Notes under the pieces: generated by a model
The model's database searches: none
What the model was told of the DNA's origin: nothing
The model's input: only the letters and a program-made list of their open reading frames with translations
Translations under genes and position numbers: made by a program
NCBI GenBank assembly: GCA_937954195.1
Contig: CALFYR010000196.1
Coordinates: 1 to 18,669 of the forward strand
Reading direction: 5' to 3'
Length of the DNA: 18,669 nt
DNA from: an uncultured Dehalococcoidia bacterium
Lineage (GTDB): Bacteria > Chloroflexota > Dehalococcoidia > Tepidiformales > Tepidiformaceae
Shown: one piece after another, positions 1-7,748 of the stretch
Layout of the letters: every line of letters begins with the position of its first letter
Numbering within the stretch: position 1 is the first letter of the stretch

Positions 1-429
1 CTCCTCGGCGAGACCTTCGGCCTTGAACCAGTACCCATGGACGCCACCGGGGGACCAGACCGTGCAGAGCGTATCGAGCAACGCGAGGCGCGTGACGCGT
101 TCCGGCCAATCGATCGCGAGCTTGAAACCGATGATGCCGCCCCAATCGTGCGCGACAACGGCTGCCTTTTCGATGCCCAGCGAATCCATGAAGCGGACGA
201 TGTCACTCGCAAGGAGTTGCCGGCTGACGCGGCCGCCGGGCTTCTCGGTCTGGCCGAAACCACGAGTATCGGGCGCGAAGCAGGCGTACGCCTGGCTGAA
301 GTGGGCCATCTGGTGGCGCCATTCGAACGACGTTTCGGGGAATCCGTGGATGAAGATGACCGGGTCGCCGGTTCCCGCTTGCAGATAGTGCATGCGGATG
401 TCGCTGGTCTGGACGAAATTGGACTGCAT
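1..429 (-). CDS. alpha/beta hydrolase, epoxide-hydrolase-like (N-terminal part, runs off window)
   Basis: The first 143 residues of an alpha/beta-hydrolase-fold enzyme are visible; the gene continues past base 1. I translated it from the ATG at 429-427. The oxyanion-hole motif HGFPE is at residues 28-32, followed by an FEWRHQ segment. The nucleophile-elbow region reads AHDWGG, placing an Asp nucleophile at residue 95, and the strand before it carries PDTRGFG (53-59). HGFPE with HDWGG is typical of soluble epoxide hydrolases and related haloalkane or haloacetate dehalogenases. The catalytic His and acid, and the cap domain that sets the substrate, lie outside the window, so the substrate cannot be named. 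The start is 33 bases after the histidine kinase stop on the same strand, so it is probably co-transcribed with the two-component pair. No signal peptide is seen, so a cytoplasmic location is likely. Confidence 0.87.
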   Translation of the reverse strand, partial: MQSNFVQTSDIRMHYLQAGTGDPVIFIHGFPETSFEWRHQMAHFSQAYACFAPDTRGFGQTEKPGGRVSRQLLASDIVRFMDSLGIEKAAVVAHDWGGIIGFKLAIDWPERVTRLALLDTLCTVWSPGGVHGYWFKAEGLAEE

Positions 430-462
430 GGCGCCGCCTTCGCTGGGTGTGGTTCGCGAAGT

Positions 463-2100
463 CTACGCGGAGGGCGGAGCTTCGGTTCGGGGGAGCGTTA
501 CGGTGAAGACCGTGCCTTCGCCGAGGTTGCTGGCGACCGAGATGGACCCGCCCATCGCTTCGATGAACTCCCTGGCGATGGCCAGTCCGAGACCCGCGCC
601 GCCAGTCGCGCGAGCGCGCGAGGTCTCGCCACGGTAGAAGCGCTCGAACACGTGTGGGAGGTCCTCCGGAGCGATTCCCGCGCCGGTATCAGCGACTTCG
701 ATTCGGACGGCATTGTCGGCGCTGGCCGCCGCCACGCGCACGAGACCGCCAGACGGCGTATGGCGGACGGCGTTGCGGACCAGGTTCTGGAGCACGCGGA
801 TGAGACGTTCGCGGTCGACCGTCGCAGGGAGTGCGTGGGATGGGGTTTCCAGGACGAGCGAGACTTCGGACTCGCGCCATGCGGGTTCACGCAGTGGTTC
901 GACGGATTCACGGACGATGGCGGCCACGTCGACATTGCGGAGGTCCACGGCGAGGGAACTCGCATCGGCGCTGGCCAACTGGAAGAGGTCATCGACCATG
1001 GATTCGAGACGGCCGGTTTCGCGGAGGGCCATCTCGACGCGAGCACTGCCCGGTGTGTCCTCATCGAGCGCTTCGAGTTGGCCGCGGACGAGGGCGACGG
1101 GAGTCCGCAGCTCGTGGGAGACGTTGGCGACGAGCTGGCGGTTCGCATCCAGCAGAGCGAGCGCCTTCTGGCGTTCGGCATCGAGGGAGGTGAGCGAGGA
1201 CTGGAGCTGGCCGGCCATCGTGTTGAAGCTCGTGGCGAGCGAGGCGACTTCATCTTCGCCGCGGACTTCGACACGGCGGTCCAGGTTCCCGGAGGCAAGG
1301 TCGGCGGCAGCAAGCGAGAGGTCATCGACGGGGCGGGCGACGGTCCGGGCGGCGAGCACGGCGAGGCCGGCTGCAACGGCGAGGCCTGGAATGATCGCGA
1401 CGACTGACCCGACCCAAACGCTGCTCAGGACAGGCCGGATTTCCGCGGTGATTACGGCCCAGCCGCGCGGCGCCTGGATGTCGGACTTCTCGACGAGGAC
1501 GACCGCGGCGACGCGGTCGCCATCGAAGATCGGGTACGAGCCGGCGCCCTCAGAACCCTGGTAGTCCCGAACGACCGTGTTTTCGCGCAGGTCGGTCGAG
1601 CCGACGAGGGCGTGACTCAGGACCTCGCCCGTGGCGCCGTCCCCGCCGGTCCATGCGCTACTGGCGACCAGCGGCGTTTCATCGGCGGCGAAGAGGGCGA
1701 TGACCTGGACGCCCTTGAGGTGCTGACGCGGCCGCAGGTCGAACTGGCTCTGCCCTGGTTCGCGGTAGAGCGGGACTTCGCCGGAGGCCAGGCCAGCGAG
1801 GAGCGAGCCGAGCGGTTCGAGGGCAGGTTCCGCGCCACCCTGCCACGCGCCGAGCGCAGTGAGGAACTCGGCGACGGCGCGGGCGTCGTCCGCGGGTTCC
1901 TCGGCAGCGTAATCGCGGCGAGCGAACCCTGCGGCGGTCAGCAGACCAACGAGCACGAGCGCCGCAGCGAGCCCGGCAATGAGGGTCGCAAGGTTGTAAC
2001 CCGTGAGCCGCCAGCGGAGACTCCGGCGCGCCTTCCGGCGGTAGGCTCCTATCGCGGGCCACACCAGGAGGTAGCGCGCCCAGCCGAGGTAGCGCCTCAC
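463..2100 (-). CDS. membrane sensor histidine kinase
   Basis: A 545-residue sensor kinase that should autophosphorylate on His and pass phosphate to the adjacent regulator. In order: a basic cytoplasmic N-terminus; TM1 at about 37-60; an extracytoplasmic sensor region at about 61-225, ending in a CACHE-like stretch (YPIFDGDRVAAVVLVEK, 189-205); TM2 at about 226-251; a HAMP linker at about 252-300; an H-box with VSHELRTP, phospho-acceptor His329; an N-box LQNLVRNAVRHTP (437-449); a G1 box DTGAGI; an F-box VFERFYRGE; and a G2 box GGAGLGLAIAREF (500-512). All catalytic boxes are intact. It starts at GTG 2100-2098, which overlaps the regulator's TGA as GTGA, so translation is probably coupled. 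The ligand is unknown. Position 1 of the family's TM1 is preceded by a rather long basic leader, but the GTGA overlap supports this start. Confidence 0.95.
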   Translation of the reverse strand: MRRYLGWARYLLVWPAIGAYRRKARRSLRWRLTGYNLATLIAGLAAALVLVGLLTAAGFARRDYAAEEPADDARAVAEFLTALGAWQGGAEPALEPLGSLLAGLASGEVPLYREPGQSQFDLRPRQHLKGVQVIALFAADETPLVASSAWTGGDGATGEVLSHALVGSTDLRENTVVRDYQGSEGAGSYPIFDGDRVAAVVLVEKSDIQAPRGWAVITAEIRPVLSSVWVGSVVAIIPGLAVAAGLAVLAARTVARPVDDLSLAAADLASGNLDRRVEVRGEDEVASLATSFNTMAGQLQSSLTSLDAERQKALALLDANRQLVANVSHELRTPVALVRGQLEALDEDTPGSARVEMALRETGRLESMVDDLFQLASADASSLAVDLRNVDVAAIVRESVEPLREPAWRESEVSLVLETPSHALPATVDRERLIRVLQNLVRNAVRHTPSGGLVRVAAASADNAVRIEVADTGAGIAPEDLPHVFERFYRGETSRARATGGAGLGLAIAREFIEAMGGSISVASNLGEGTVFTVTLPRTEAPPSA

Positions 2101-2783
2101 GAGACGCGGAGCCTGTAGCCGACGCCCCAGACGGTTTGAAGGGTGGTGTCGGCGTCCCCGAGCTTCTTTCGAAGACGCTGGATGTGGGTATCGACGGTCC
2201 GGGCGCTGACGTCTTCGTCGTCCGACCAGAGCCGTTCGAGGAGGAAGTCACGGCTGAAGGTACGACCCGGGTTGGCGCAAAAGAGATGAAGCAGTTCGAA
2301 CTCCAGCGGGGTCAGTTCGAGTTCGCGGCCGGCCCGTTCGGCAAAGCGGTTCTCCGGGTCGACGCGGATATTCCCGGCGCCAATGACCAGGGCGCCGTTC
2401 GCGGGATGCAGCCGATCCGTGGCGCCGGCCCGGCGGAGCATCGCCGCGATTCGAGCGCGCAGGACCCTGATGTGGACGGGCTTTGCCAGGTAGTCATCGG
2501 CGCCGGCTTCGAGGCCATCGACGACGTCGAGGTCGGTGCCGCGGGCGGTGAGCATGATGACGGGGACGAGGCTGCGTTTGCGCACTTCGCGGAGGACGCC
2601 GGGCCCATCGAGCAAGGGAAGCATCCAATCGAGGAGGACGAGGTCGATACCGCCCGCATCGATCCGGCGGACTGCCTCGATGCCATCGAACACACCGGTG
2701 ATGCGGTGGCCGTCTTTCGCAAGCTGTTCGCAAAGGAGTGCGTTCAGGTCAGGCTCATCTTCGACGACAAGGATGTTGGCCAC
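2097..2783 (-). CDS. OmpR/PhoB-family response regulator
   Basis: A two-domain DNA-binding response regulator, 228 residues from the GTG at 2783. The receiver domain has acidic residues VVEDEP (6-11), phospho-acceptor Asp52 in LLDWMLP, Thr79 in MLTARG and Lys101 in LAKP, so it should be competent for phosphorylation. The C-terminal winged-helix domain starts near ELTPLEFELL (154-164) and ends with RTVDTHIQRLRKKLGD and a VWGVGYRLRV wing, typical of OmpR/PhoB. I chose the GTG at 2783 because the family normally begins a few residues before the ILVVEDEP strand. An in-frame GTG at 2843 would add 20 unconserved residues and is the alternative; neither has a convincing Shine-Dalgarno site. It is followed by its kinase with a GTGA overlap and is divergent from the hydroxylase gene. 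The partner is clear; the target genes are not. Confidence 0.94.
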   Translation of the reverse strand: MANILVVEDEPDLNALLCEQLAKDGHRITGVFDGIEAVRRIDAGGIDLVLLDWMLPLLDGPGVLREVRKRSLVPVIMLTARGTDLDVVDGLEAGADDYLAKPVHIRVLRARIAAMLRRAGATDRLHPANGALVIGAGNIRVDPENRFAERAGRELELTPLEFELLHLFCANPGRTFSRDFLLERLWSDDEDVSARTVDTHIQRLRKKLGDADTTLQTVWGVGYRLRVS

Positions 2784-2887
2784 GCCGACATGTTCGGCAG
2801 CGGGGCGAGCGCTGGCAATGGCAGGGCGTGACACTTTCGCCACAAGTGCGGTCTACGTTCCGGGTCAGTACTGCGAAGGAGATTCGA
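2784..2887. promoter_or_regulatory. divergent intergenic region between regulator and hydroxylase
   Basis: About 100 bases (44 if the regulator starts at 2843) separate the two divergent starts, so the promoters of both transcription units should lie here. I see no convincing -35/-10 pair. A weak inverted repeat, CACTT and AAGTG with a 7-base spacer, lies at 2832-2848 and could be an operator, but it may also be chance. The plus-strand gene has a clear Shine-Dalgarno AAGGAG at 2876-2881, six bases before its ATG. Confidence 0.4.
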
Positions 2888-3742
2888 ATGGCTCTGCTTT
2901 CGACATTGGCCGTCCTGGCCGTGGGGTTCGTGATCGCGGCCATCGGGTTCGGGATCGTTGAACGGTTCTGGCCCTCGATCCGTGGGCAGCGGAGGTTCCG
3001 CGCCGGCTGGCGCACGGACATCGCGTGGTTCATCTTCCAGCCAACGCTCGGGAAGTTGTTTTCCGGGATCATCGTGTTCGTCTCGGTGATGAGCCTCGGC
3101 GCACTGCTTATGTCGCCCATTCCACGGGAGGAACTTCAGGGACTCGCGCCGCGAGAGACGTGGGTAACCGGTCTGCCCGTGGTGGTTCAACTCGGGATGG
3201 TGCTGCTGCTCGGCGACTTCATTGGCTACTGGCAGCACCGGATCTTTCACACCGCCGCGCCGCTGTGGAAGTTTCACGCGGTGCATCACTCGTCGACAAA
3301 CCTGGACTGGCTTTCGAGCGTGCGCGTCCACCCGATCAACGACGTGGCCGCGAACGTGGTGAGTGCGCTGCCGATCCTGTTCCTCGGGTTCAGCCCGGTG
3401 GCGTTCGCGGCGTATGTGCCGTTCCTGACGATTTACGCGGTGATGTTGCACGCCAACGTTTCGTGGTCGTTCGGGCCGCTGCGGCAGGTGATCGCCAGCC
3501 CCACGTACCACCGCTGGCACCACACCAGCGAAGAGCGCGGGATGAACAAGAATTTCGCGGGGCTGTTCCCGTGGATCGACCAACTCTTCGGGACGCTGTA
3601 CCTGCCGAAGGGCGAACAGCCGACCGAATTCGGAGTGAGCGGCGAACCGCTCCCGGAGAGCTTCTTTGGGCAGATGGCGTATCCGTTCCGGCGGGAACGG
3701 GCCGAGGCTGCTTCGGCGCCGGAGGCGACGACCGCGGCGTGA
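2888..3742 (+). CDS. sterol desaturase / fatty acid hydroxylase family membrane protein
   Basis: A 284-residue integral membrane di-iron enzyme of the fatty acid hydroxylase/sterol desaturase superfamily, likely to oxidise a lipid C-H bond in the membrane. The three histidine clusters that bind iron are present: HRIFH (117-121), HAVHH (130-134) and HRWHH (208-212). Extra histidines at 148 (VRVHP) and 188 (MLHAN) fit the family pattern. Hydrophobic segments lie at about 3-23, 44-75, 96-115 and 155-187. I chose the ATG at 2888 because AAGGAG precedes it at a six-base spacing and it opens directly into TM1; an upstream in-frame extension lacks family character. The C-terminus is a short Ala-rich tail. 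It is the only plus-strand gene here, convergent with rpsI and divergent from the two-component system, which might regulate it. The substrate (fatty acid, carotenoid, sterol or hopanoid-like lipid) cannot be read from sequence. Confidence 0.93.
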   Translation: MALLSTLAVLAVGFVIAAIGFGIVERFWPSIRGQRRFRAGWRTDIAWFIFQPTLGKLFSGIIVFVSVMSLGALLMSPIPREELQGLAPRETWVTGLPVVVQLGMVLLLGDFIGYWQHRIFHTAAPLWKFHAVHHSSTNLDWLSSVRVHPINDVAANVVSALPILFLGFSPVAFAAYVPFLTIYAVMLHANVSWSFGPLRQVIASPTYHRWHHTSEERGMNKNFAGLFPWIDQLFGTLYLPKGEQPTEFGVSGEPLPESFFGQMAYPFRRERAEAASAPEATTAA

Positions 3743-3762
3743 CCAGCGGGTACTCGGACACG

Positions 3763-3789
3763 AAAAAGGCCCCTCCGTGGAGGGGCCTT
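3763..3789 (-). terminator. intrinsic terminator of the ribosomal operon
   Basis: A perfect 10-bp GC-rich hairpin: AAGGCCCCTC, loop CGTG, GAGGGGCCTT at 3766-3789. Read on the minus strand, it is followed by a T run (complement of the A run at 3763-3767), giving a classic Rho-independent terminator 24 bases after the rpsI stop. On the plus strand the hairpin is followed by CTGG and not a T run, so it should work weakly at best for the convergent hydroxylase gene. Confidence 0.93.
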
Positions 3790-3813
3790 CTGGTGTGACT
3801 TCCGAGCGCTGAG

Positions 3814-4209
3814 TTAGCGCTTGGTGAACTGCGGCGCCTTGCGGGCCCGCTTGAGGCCGGCCTTCTTGCGCTCCTTCATGCGGGGGTCCCGCGTCATCAG
3901 GTTGTCCGGGCGCTTGAGCGCTGGCTTGATGGAGGGATCGGAGGCGACGAGGGCACGGGCGACGCCCATGCGAATCGCGCCAGCCCAACCGCTGACTCCG
4001 CCGCCCTCGCACTTGATCTGCGCGTTGAAGCGGCCTTCGCGCCCGAGGCGGATGAGCGGGGAGAGCGCTTCGGCGCGGTGGGTATCGCGCGAGAAGACTT
4101 CCTCGATGGGCTTGCCGTTAATCACCACGGCCCCGCTGCCGGGGTAGAGGCGCACGCGTGCGACCGCGGTCTTGCGGCGGCCGGTCCCGTAGAAGTATTG
4201 GTCTGCCAT
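3814..4209 (-). CDS. rpsI: 30S ribosomal protein S9
   Basis: Complete S9 of 131 residues. It sits in the 30S head and its basic C-terminal tail reaches the P-site tRNA. The N-terminal signature YFYGTGRRKTAVARVRL (residues 5-21) and the conserved RMGVARAL segment (80-87) are present. The protein ends in the family's basic tail LKRARKAPQFTKR with the invariant terminal Arg. The ATG at 4209 lies three bases after the rplM stop, the normal rplM-rpsI pairing. It is the last gene of the operon, followed by the hairpin terminator. Length is normal for the family. Confidence 0.98.
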   Translation of the reverse strand: MADQYFYGTGRRKTAVARVRLYPGSGAVVINGKPIEEVFSRDTHRAEALSPLIRLGREGRFNAQIKCEGGGVSGWAGAIRMGVARALVASDPSIKPALKRPDNLMTRDPRMKERKKAGLKRARKAPQFTKR

Positions 4210-4212
4210 GAG

Positions 4213-5091
4213 TTACTCCTCGCTCGATTCCGTCTTGGCCGTCGAGCGGCGGCGGGTGGTCTTCTTCGGCTCCTCGGCCGCATCGGCGGCGGGGGCGTCG
4301 GTGGCTTCAGCGGTTGCCGCCTTGCGACGGGTGCGCTTCGGAGCTTCGGCCTCAGCCGGAGCTTCCGCGGTTGTGGTTTCGGCGGCCGCAGCCTTTGTGC
4401 GGCGGCGAGGCGCCTTCTCTTCGGCAGGTGCCGGCGCTTCGGCTGCCGGCGCCTCTACTTCGGCGACGGGGGTTTCGACCTCCGCGACGGGCGCCTTTTC
4501 TTCCGTAGCAGGCTTGCGCACGCGCGCGCGGGCAGCGCGAGCGGCTTCGGCGGCGCCGGCGGACGGAGCGGCGACCTCAACAACCTGGGCGACGCTCAGG
4601 GGGCGCAGGCGCTTCGGGCGATAGGCGGCCACGTCCGTGGCTGCTTCTTTGCGCGCCTCCTGGGCCTTCTGACTGGCCGCGATCTGCGACTGGTGTGGGT
4701 GGGTCGCACCGGCATAGACCTTCAGGTGGCGCAGCATCTTCTTGCCGAGCGGACCACCGGGGAGCATGCCCCAGACGGCCTGTTCGATGACGCGGTCCGG
4801 GAAGCGGGCGAGCTGCTCTTCGAAGGAGCGCGCCTTCAGGCCACCGGGGTAGCCGGAATGCCGGTAGTAGAGCCGCGTTTCGGCCTTGCGGCCGCTCAGG
4901 CGGACCTGCGAGGCGTTGATGACGATGACGAAGTCGCCGTCATCCAGGTGCGGTTCATAGGTGGGCTTGTGCTTGCCGCGGAGGAGCGTCGCGACTTCGG
5001 TGGCGACGCGCCCGAGGGGGCGGCCGGCAGCATCGACGACGTGCCAGTCCTTATAGATTTGCGAGGCTTTCATTCGCACGGTTGTGTTCAT
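4213..5091 (-). CDS. rplM: 50S ribosomal protein L13 with a very long C-terminal extension
   Basis: L13, an early 50S assembly protein, is usually about 140-150 residues; this one has 292. The core (about 7-145) shows [16 protein letters not shown] (16-31), LRGKHKPTY (37-45), VIVINA, the [10 protein letters not shown] segment (75-84) and [21 protein letters not shown] (107-126, in pieces). After about residue 146 comes a tail rich in Ala, Glu, Pro and Thr, with a PVAEVE repeat and three spaced basic blocks ([25 protein letters not shown]), so charge alternates along it. The ATG at 5091 overlaps the truA stop as ATGA; the internal ATG for MKASQ (5073) is the family-like alternative. The tail stays in frame with similar codon use, so a frameshift fusion is unlikely. 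Its function is unknown. Confidence 0.96.
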   Translation of the reverse strand: MNTTVRMKASQIYKDWHVVDAAGRPLGRVATEVATLLRGKHKPTYEPHLDDGDFVIVINASQVRLSGRKAETRLYYRHSGYPGGLKARSFEEQLARFPDRVIEQAVWGMLPGGPLGKKMLRHLKVYAGATHPHQSQIAASQKAQEARKEAATDVAAYRPKRLRPLSVAQVVEVAAPSAGAAEAARAARARVRKPATEEKAPVAEVETPVAEVEAPAAEAPAPAEEKAPRRRTKAAAAETTTAEAPAEAEAPKRTRRKAATAEATDAPAADAAEEPKKTTRRRSTAKTESSEE

Positions 5092-5846
5092 GCCAGGTAT
5101 CCCTCTTCGTACCACACGCGTTGCAGGCAAAGCCCTTGCGGGGGCGCGGTGTGCGCCAGCGAGCCGGGTTCTGCCTGCCGGAGCAGGCGGACGAATTCCT
5201 CCACGTTGGTGGCACCGCGGCCCACCCTGACGAGTTCGCCGGTGAGCCGGCGGACCATCTGGGGCAGAAACGCATCTGCCTCGATATCGAACAGGAGGGC
5301 ATCGCCGGAGCGTTGCCAGCCTGCGGTGAACACGGTGCGCACCGAGGTGCGTCCGGGTTCGAGTGGCCCGGAGCACGCCATGAAGTCGTGTCTCCCGGCC
5401 AGCGCGAGCGCTGCTTCGTGCATCGCCGCGTCATCGAGGTTGCCCTCGACGAACCAGGCGGTGCGGCGCGCAAGCGGGTCGCGCGTTTCGCCGTTCGCGA
5501 TGGTGTAGCGGTACCAGCGTCTGCGCGCCCAGCGCCTCGGGTCGAACCCGTGAGGCACCTCGCGCACGGCGCGGACTGCTACATCCGGCGGCAGGTGGGC
5601 GTTGAGTGCCCGGCCTACCGTTGCCGCCTCGTGGCGCGTTTCCGCGCTAAAGGCAGCTACCTGGCCGCTGGCGTGAACACCGGTATCGGTGCGACCCGCC
5701 AGTTCGACACGCGTCGGCGCTCCGAAGAGCGCCAGGGCCGCGCGTTCCAGTTCTTCCTGGACGGTTCGGACATTCGGCTGGATTTGCGATCCGGCGAAGT
5801 CCGTGCCGTCGTACGTTACCGTGGCCGCGAAGCGTTTCGCGGACAC
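5088..5846 (-). CDS. truA: tRNA pseudouridine(38-40) synthase TruA
   Basis: TruA converts U38-U40 in the anticodon arm of many tRNAs to pseudouridine in the cytoplasm. The 252-residue protein has the family N-terminus [20 protein letters not shown] (11-30, of which [10 protein letters not shown] is diagnostic) and the catalytic loop [10 protein letters not shown] with nucleophile Asp54. Further family motifs are RRWYRYTI (108-115), the DFMACSG segment and [19 protein letters not shown] in the C-terminal half. Length is close to the usual 245-270. It starts at GTG 5846, six bases after the rplQ stop, and its TGA overlaps the rplM ATG. Its place between rplQ and rplM is common in Gram-positive-type and Chloroflexota genomes and ties tRNA modification to ribosome supply. 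Nothing looks broken. Confidence 0.97.
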   Translation of the reverse strand: MSAKRFAATVTYDGTDFAGSQIQPNVRTVQEELERAALALFGAPTRVELAGRTDTGVHASGQVAAFSAETRHEAATVGRALNAHLPPDVAVRAVREVPHGFDPRRWARRRWYRYTIANGETRDPLARRTAWFVEGNLDDAAMHEAALALAGRHDFMACSGPLEPGRTSVRTVFTAGWQRSGDALLFDIEADAFLPQMVRRLTGELVRVGRGATNVEEFVRLLRQAEPGSLAHTAPPQGLCLQRVWYEEGYLA

Positions 5847-5852
5847 GGCCGC

Positions 5853-6494
5853 TCAGGCCTCCGAACCCTTCTCCTCGTCGGGTTCGACGGCGTCTTCGGC
5901 GTGCTGAATTGTTTCCTCATCAGCTTCTTCGTGGGCGTCGTCGCCGGCGTCGTCGGTGAGGGCAGCTTCAGCTTCCTCGACGGCTTCGGCGGTGGTTTCT
6001 TCGACCTCGGCTTCTTCGGCTTCGCTGGCCGCTTCTTCGACGGCGGGCGCCGCCGCGGCGGGAGCGGCCGCGCGGGCTGGGGCAGTGGTTGCCGGAGCGG
6101 CCGTCACGCGCTCGGGGCGCGGGGTGGGCGGCGCTTCGACGAAGTCGACGAGTTCGATGGTGGCCATGCGGGCGCCATCGCCCTTGCGCGGCTCAAGGCC
6201 AGTGATGCGGAGGTAGCCGCCGGGGCGGTTGGCCATCCGCGGGCCGATGACATCGAAGACCTTCTTCACGACGCGGGGGTCGTACACGAACCGGAGTGCC
6301 TGCCGCCGGGAGTGGAGGTCGCCTTTACGGCCGAGCGTGATGATGCGCTCGGCCATGGGGCGGATTTCCTTCGCCTTCGCCTCGGTGGTGGTGATGCGCT
6401 CATACCGGAGGAGGTCCGTGACCAGGTTCCGGTAGAGGGCGATGCGGTGGCTGGTTTCGCGGCCCAGGTGGCGGCCGGCAACTCGGTGTCGCAT
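5853..6494 (-). CDS. rplQ: 50S ribosomal protein L17 with acidic C-terminal extension
   Basis: L17 lies near the peptide exit tunnel of the 50S subunit. The first ~118 residues are a standard L17: [12 protein letters not shown] (1-12), [20 protein letters not shown] (15-34), [15 protein letters not shown] and a final [14 protein letters not shown] (105-118). The protein then runs on to 213 residues, where typical L17 ends near 115-130. The extra part has two zones: a Pro/Ala/Arg zone (about 121-152) and a strongly acidic Glu/Asp/Ala zone (about 153-213). The ATG at 6494 follows the rpoA stop by five bases. The tail is in frame, without a stop or change of strand, and codon use looks the same, so it appears to be a real part of the protein. 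No fold is recognisable in it. Confidence 0.96.
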   Translation of the reverse strand: MRHRVAGRHLGRETSHRIALYRNLVTDLLRYERITTTEAKAKEIRPMAERIITLGRKGDLHSRRQALRFVYDPRVVKKVFDVIGPRMANRPGGYLRITGLEPRKGDGARMATIELVDFVEAPPTPRPERVTAAPATTAPARAAAPAAAAPAVEEAASEAEEAEVEETTAEAVEEAEAALTDDAGDDAHEEADEETIQHAEDAVEPDEEKGSEA

Positions 6495-6499
6495 GGTGG

Positions 6500-7714
6500 T
6501 TAGTCCTCGTCGTCTGCGCCGATGAGATCGTCGGCGCTACCGTCTTTGAGGAGGGCTTCCTTGAGCGCCTTACCGAGCGCGCTGAGGTTCTCCTCTTCTT
6601 CGTCTTCGTCGTCCATGATGACGGCGCTGGTGCGGCCCGCGGGGCGCTGGCCAGGCCGGCCGGCCATGGGCGCCGGGCGGGCCGGAGCCGCGCCGCGGGC
6701 GGGCGAATCGACGATGGGCACGAGGCCTTCGGCGGTGCCATCGACGTAGCCGAGTTCGATAAGGCGGTCGCGAAGTTCGTCGTAGGACTTGCGGCCGAAG
6801 TTGCGGAGGGCGAGGAGTTCGTCCTCCGTCTTTTCGAGGACCTGGCCGACCGTCATGAGACCACTGCGCTTGAGGCAGTTGTAGGCGCGGACGGAGAGGG
6901 AGAGGTCCTCGATGGGCGTGTTGTAGCGGTCTGGCGGCATGAGCAGGCCACCGACCGAGGTCGGGGCGGTCACGGCGCCACCGTGGTGGGTCATCGCGAT
7001 ATCGGGGCGGCCCATCTGGCTGAAGAGCGCGAACTGGTCCATGAGGATGTCGGCGCTCTGGCCGACGGCATCGACGGGGCCGACGGTGCCATCGGTCCAC
7101 ACTTCGAGGACGAGGCGGTCGTAGTTCGTGCTCTGGCCGACGCGGGTCTTTTCGACGCGGTAGTTGACCTTGCGGACCGGCGTGAAGATGGCATCGACGG
7201 GGATGACCCCGATCGGGAGGCCTTCGACGGAGCCGGCGGGGACGTAGCCCTTGCCGAGTTCGGCGTGGAACTCGACGTTGAGGCGAACTTTCGCGCTATC
7301 GAGCGTGGCCAGGTGGAGTTCCGGGTTCACGATTTCGAAATCAGCCGGCACCTGGAGGTCACCAGCGGTGACCTCGGCGGGGCCTTCGACATCGAGCGCG
7401 AGCGTGCCCGAGCGGTTGCTGAGGGCGCGCAGGCGGATTTCCTTCACGTTGAGCAGGAACTCGGTGGTGTCCTCGGCCATTCCGGCGATGGTGGAGAACT
7501 CGTGCTGGACCTGCTCGATGCGGACGGACGTAATGGCAGCGCCTTCGAGCGAGCTCAGGAGGACGCGGCGCAGCGCGTTGCCCAGCGTGATGCCATAGCC
7601 CGATTCGAGCGGCTCGGCGATGAGCTTCGCGTACTTTTCGGTTTCTTCTTCGACGGTGAGCTGGGGGATGACCTCGTCGGTCACCTGGCCAATCAACTCA
7701 AGGGAATCCATCAT
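6500..7714 (-). CDS. rpoA: DNA-directed RNA polymerase alpha subunit with acidic C-terminal extension
   Basis: The alpha subunit dimerises to nucleate RNA polymerase assembly, and its C-terminal domain contacts UP elements and activators. In 404 residues I see the N-terminal assembly domain (1 to about 235) with [22 protein letters not shown] (39-60, conserved core) and [25 protein letters not shown] linker follows, then the CTD (about 264-323) with [16 protein letters not shown], whose Arg276 matches the DNA-contacting Arg, and [10 protein letters not shown]. Alpha is normally about 310-340 residues. Here about 79 more follow: a Pro/Ala/Arg-rich stretch (335-365), an acidic block [10 protein letters not shown] (367-376), a putative amphipathic helix [16 protein letters not shown] and an acidic end. 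Two adjacent ATGs (7714 and 7711) are possible starts; I took the first. Confidence 0.97.
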   Translation of the reverse strand: MMDSLELIGQVTDEVIPQLTVEEETEKYAKLIAEPLESGYGITLGNALRRVLLSSLEGAAITSVRIEQVQHEFSTIAGMAEDTTEFLLNVKEIRLRALSNRSGTLALDVEGPAEVTAGDLQVPADFEIVNPELHLATLDSAKVRLNVEFHAELGKGYVPAGSVEGLPIGVIPVDAIFTPVRKVNYRVEKTRVGQSTNYDRLVLEVWTDGTVGPVDAVGQSADILMDQFALFSQMGRPDIAMTHHGGAVTAPTSVGGLLMPPDRYNTPIEDLSLSVRAYNCLKRSGLMTVGQVLEKTEDELLALRNFGRKSYDELRDRLIELGYVDGTAEGLVPIVDSPARGAAPARPAPMAGRPGQRPAGRTSAVIMDDEDEEEENLSALGKALKEALLKDGSADDLIGADDED

Positions 7715-7748
7715 GGTCCTGCGGTCCTCAACTTCCCGTGGGGCGCGG

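Noticed and set aside
37..1407. Long plus-strand open frame (456 codons) opposite the histidine kinase
   Set aside because: It is antisense to a kinase with all catalytic boxes. Its product has no family motif and is explained by GC-rich third positions.
3763..3789. Hairpin as an equal bidirectional terminator
   Set aside because: Only the minus-strand reading has a T run; the plus-strand reading is followed by CTGG, so it is called for the ribosomal operon only.
2744..4012. Minus-strand frame of 422 codons antisense to the hydroxylase and overlapping rpsI
   Set aside because: The hydroxylase has three intact His clusters and a good ribosome-binding site; the antisense product is Arg/His/Pro-rich without domains.
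4078..6503. Two plus-strand frames (476 and 473 codons) over rplM, truA and rplQ
   Set aside because: They are Gly/Arg/Phe-rich low-complexity mirrors of the Ala/Glu tails on the other strand, with no ribosome-binding site or homology.
7715..7748. Possible S4-binding leader before rpoA
   Set aside because: The 34-base gap is too short and shows no convincing pseudoknot or hairpin.
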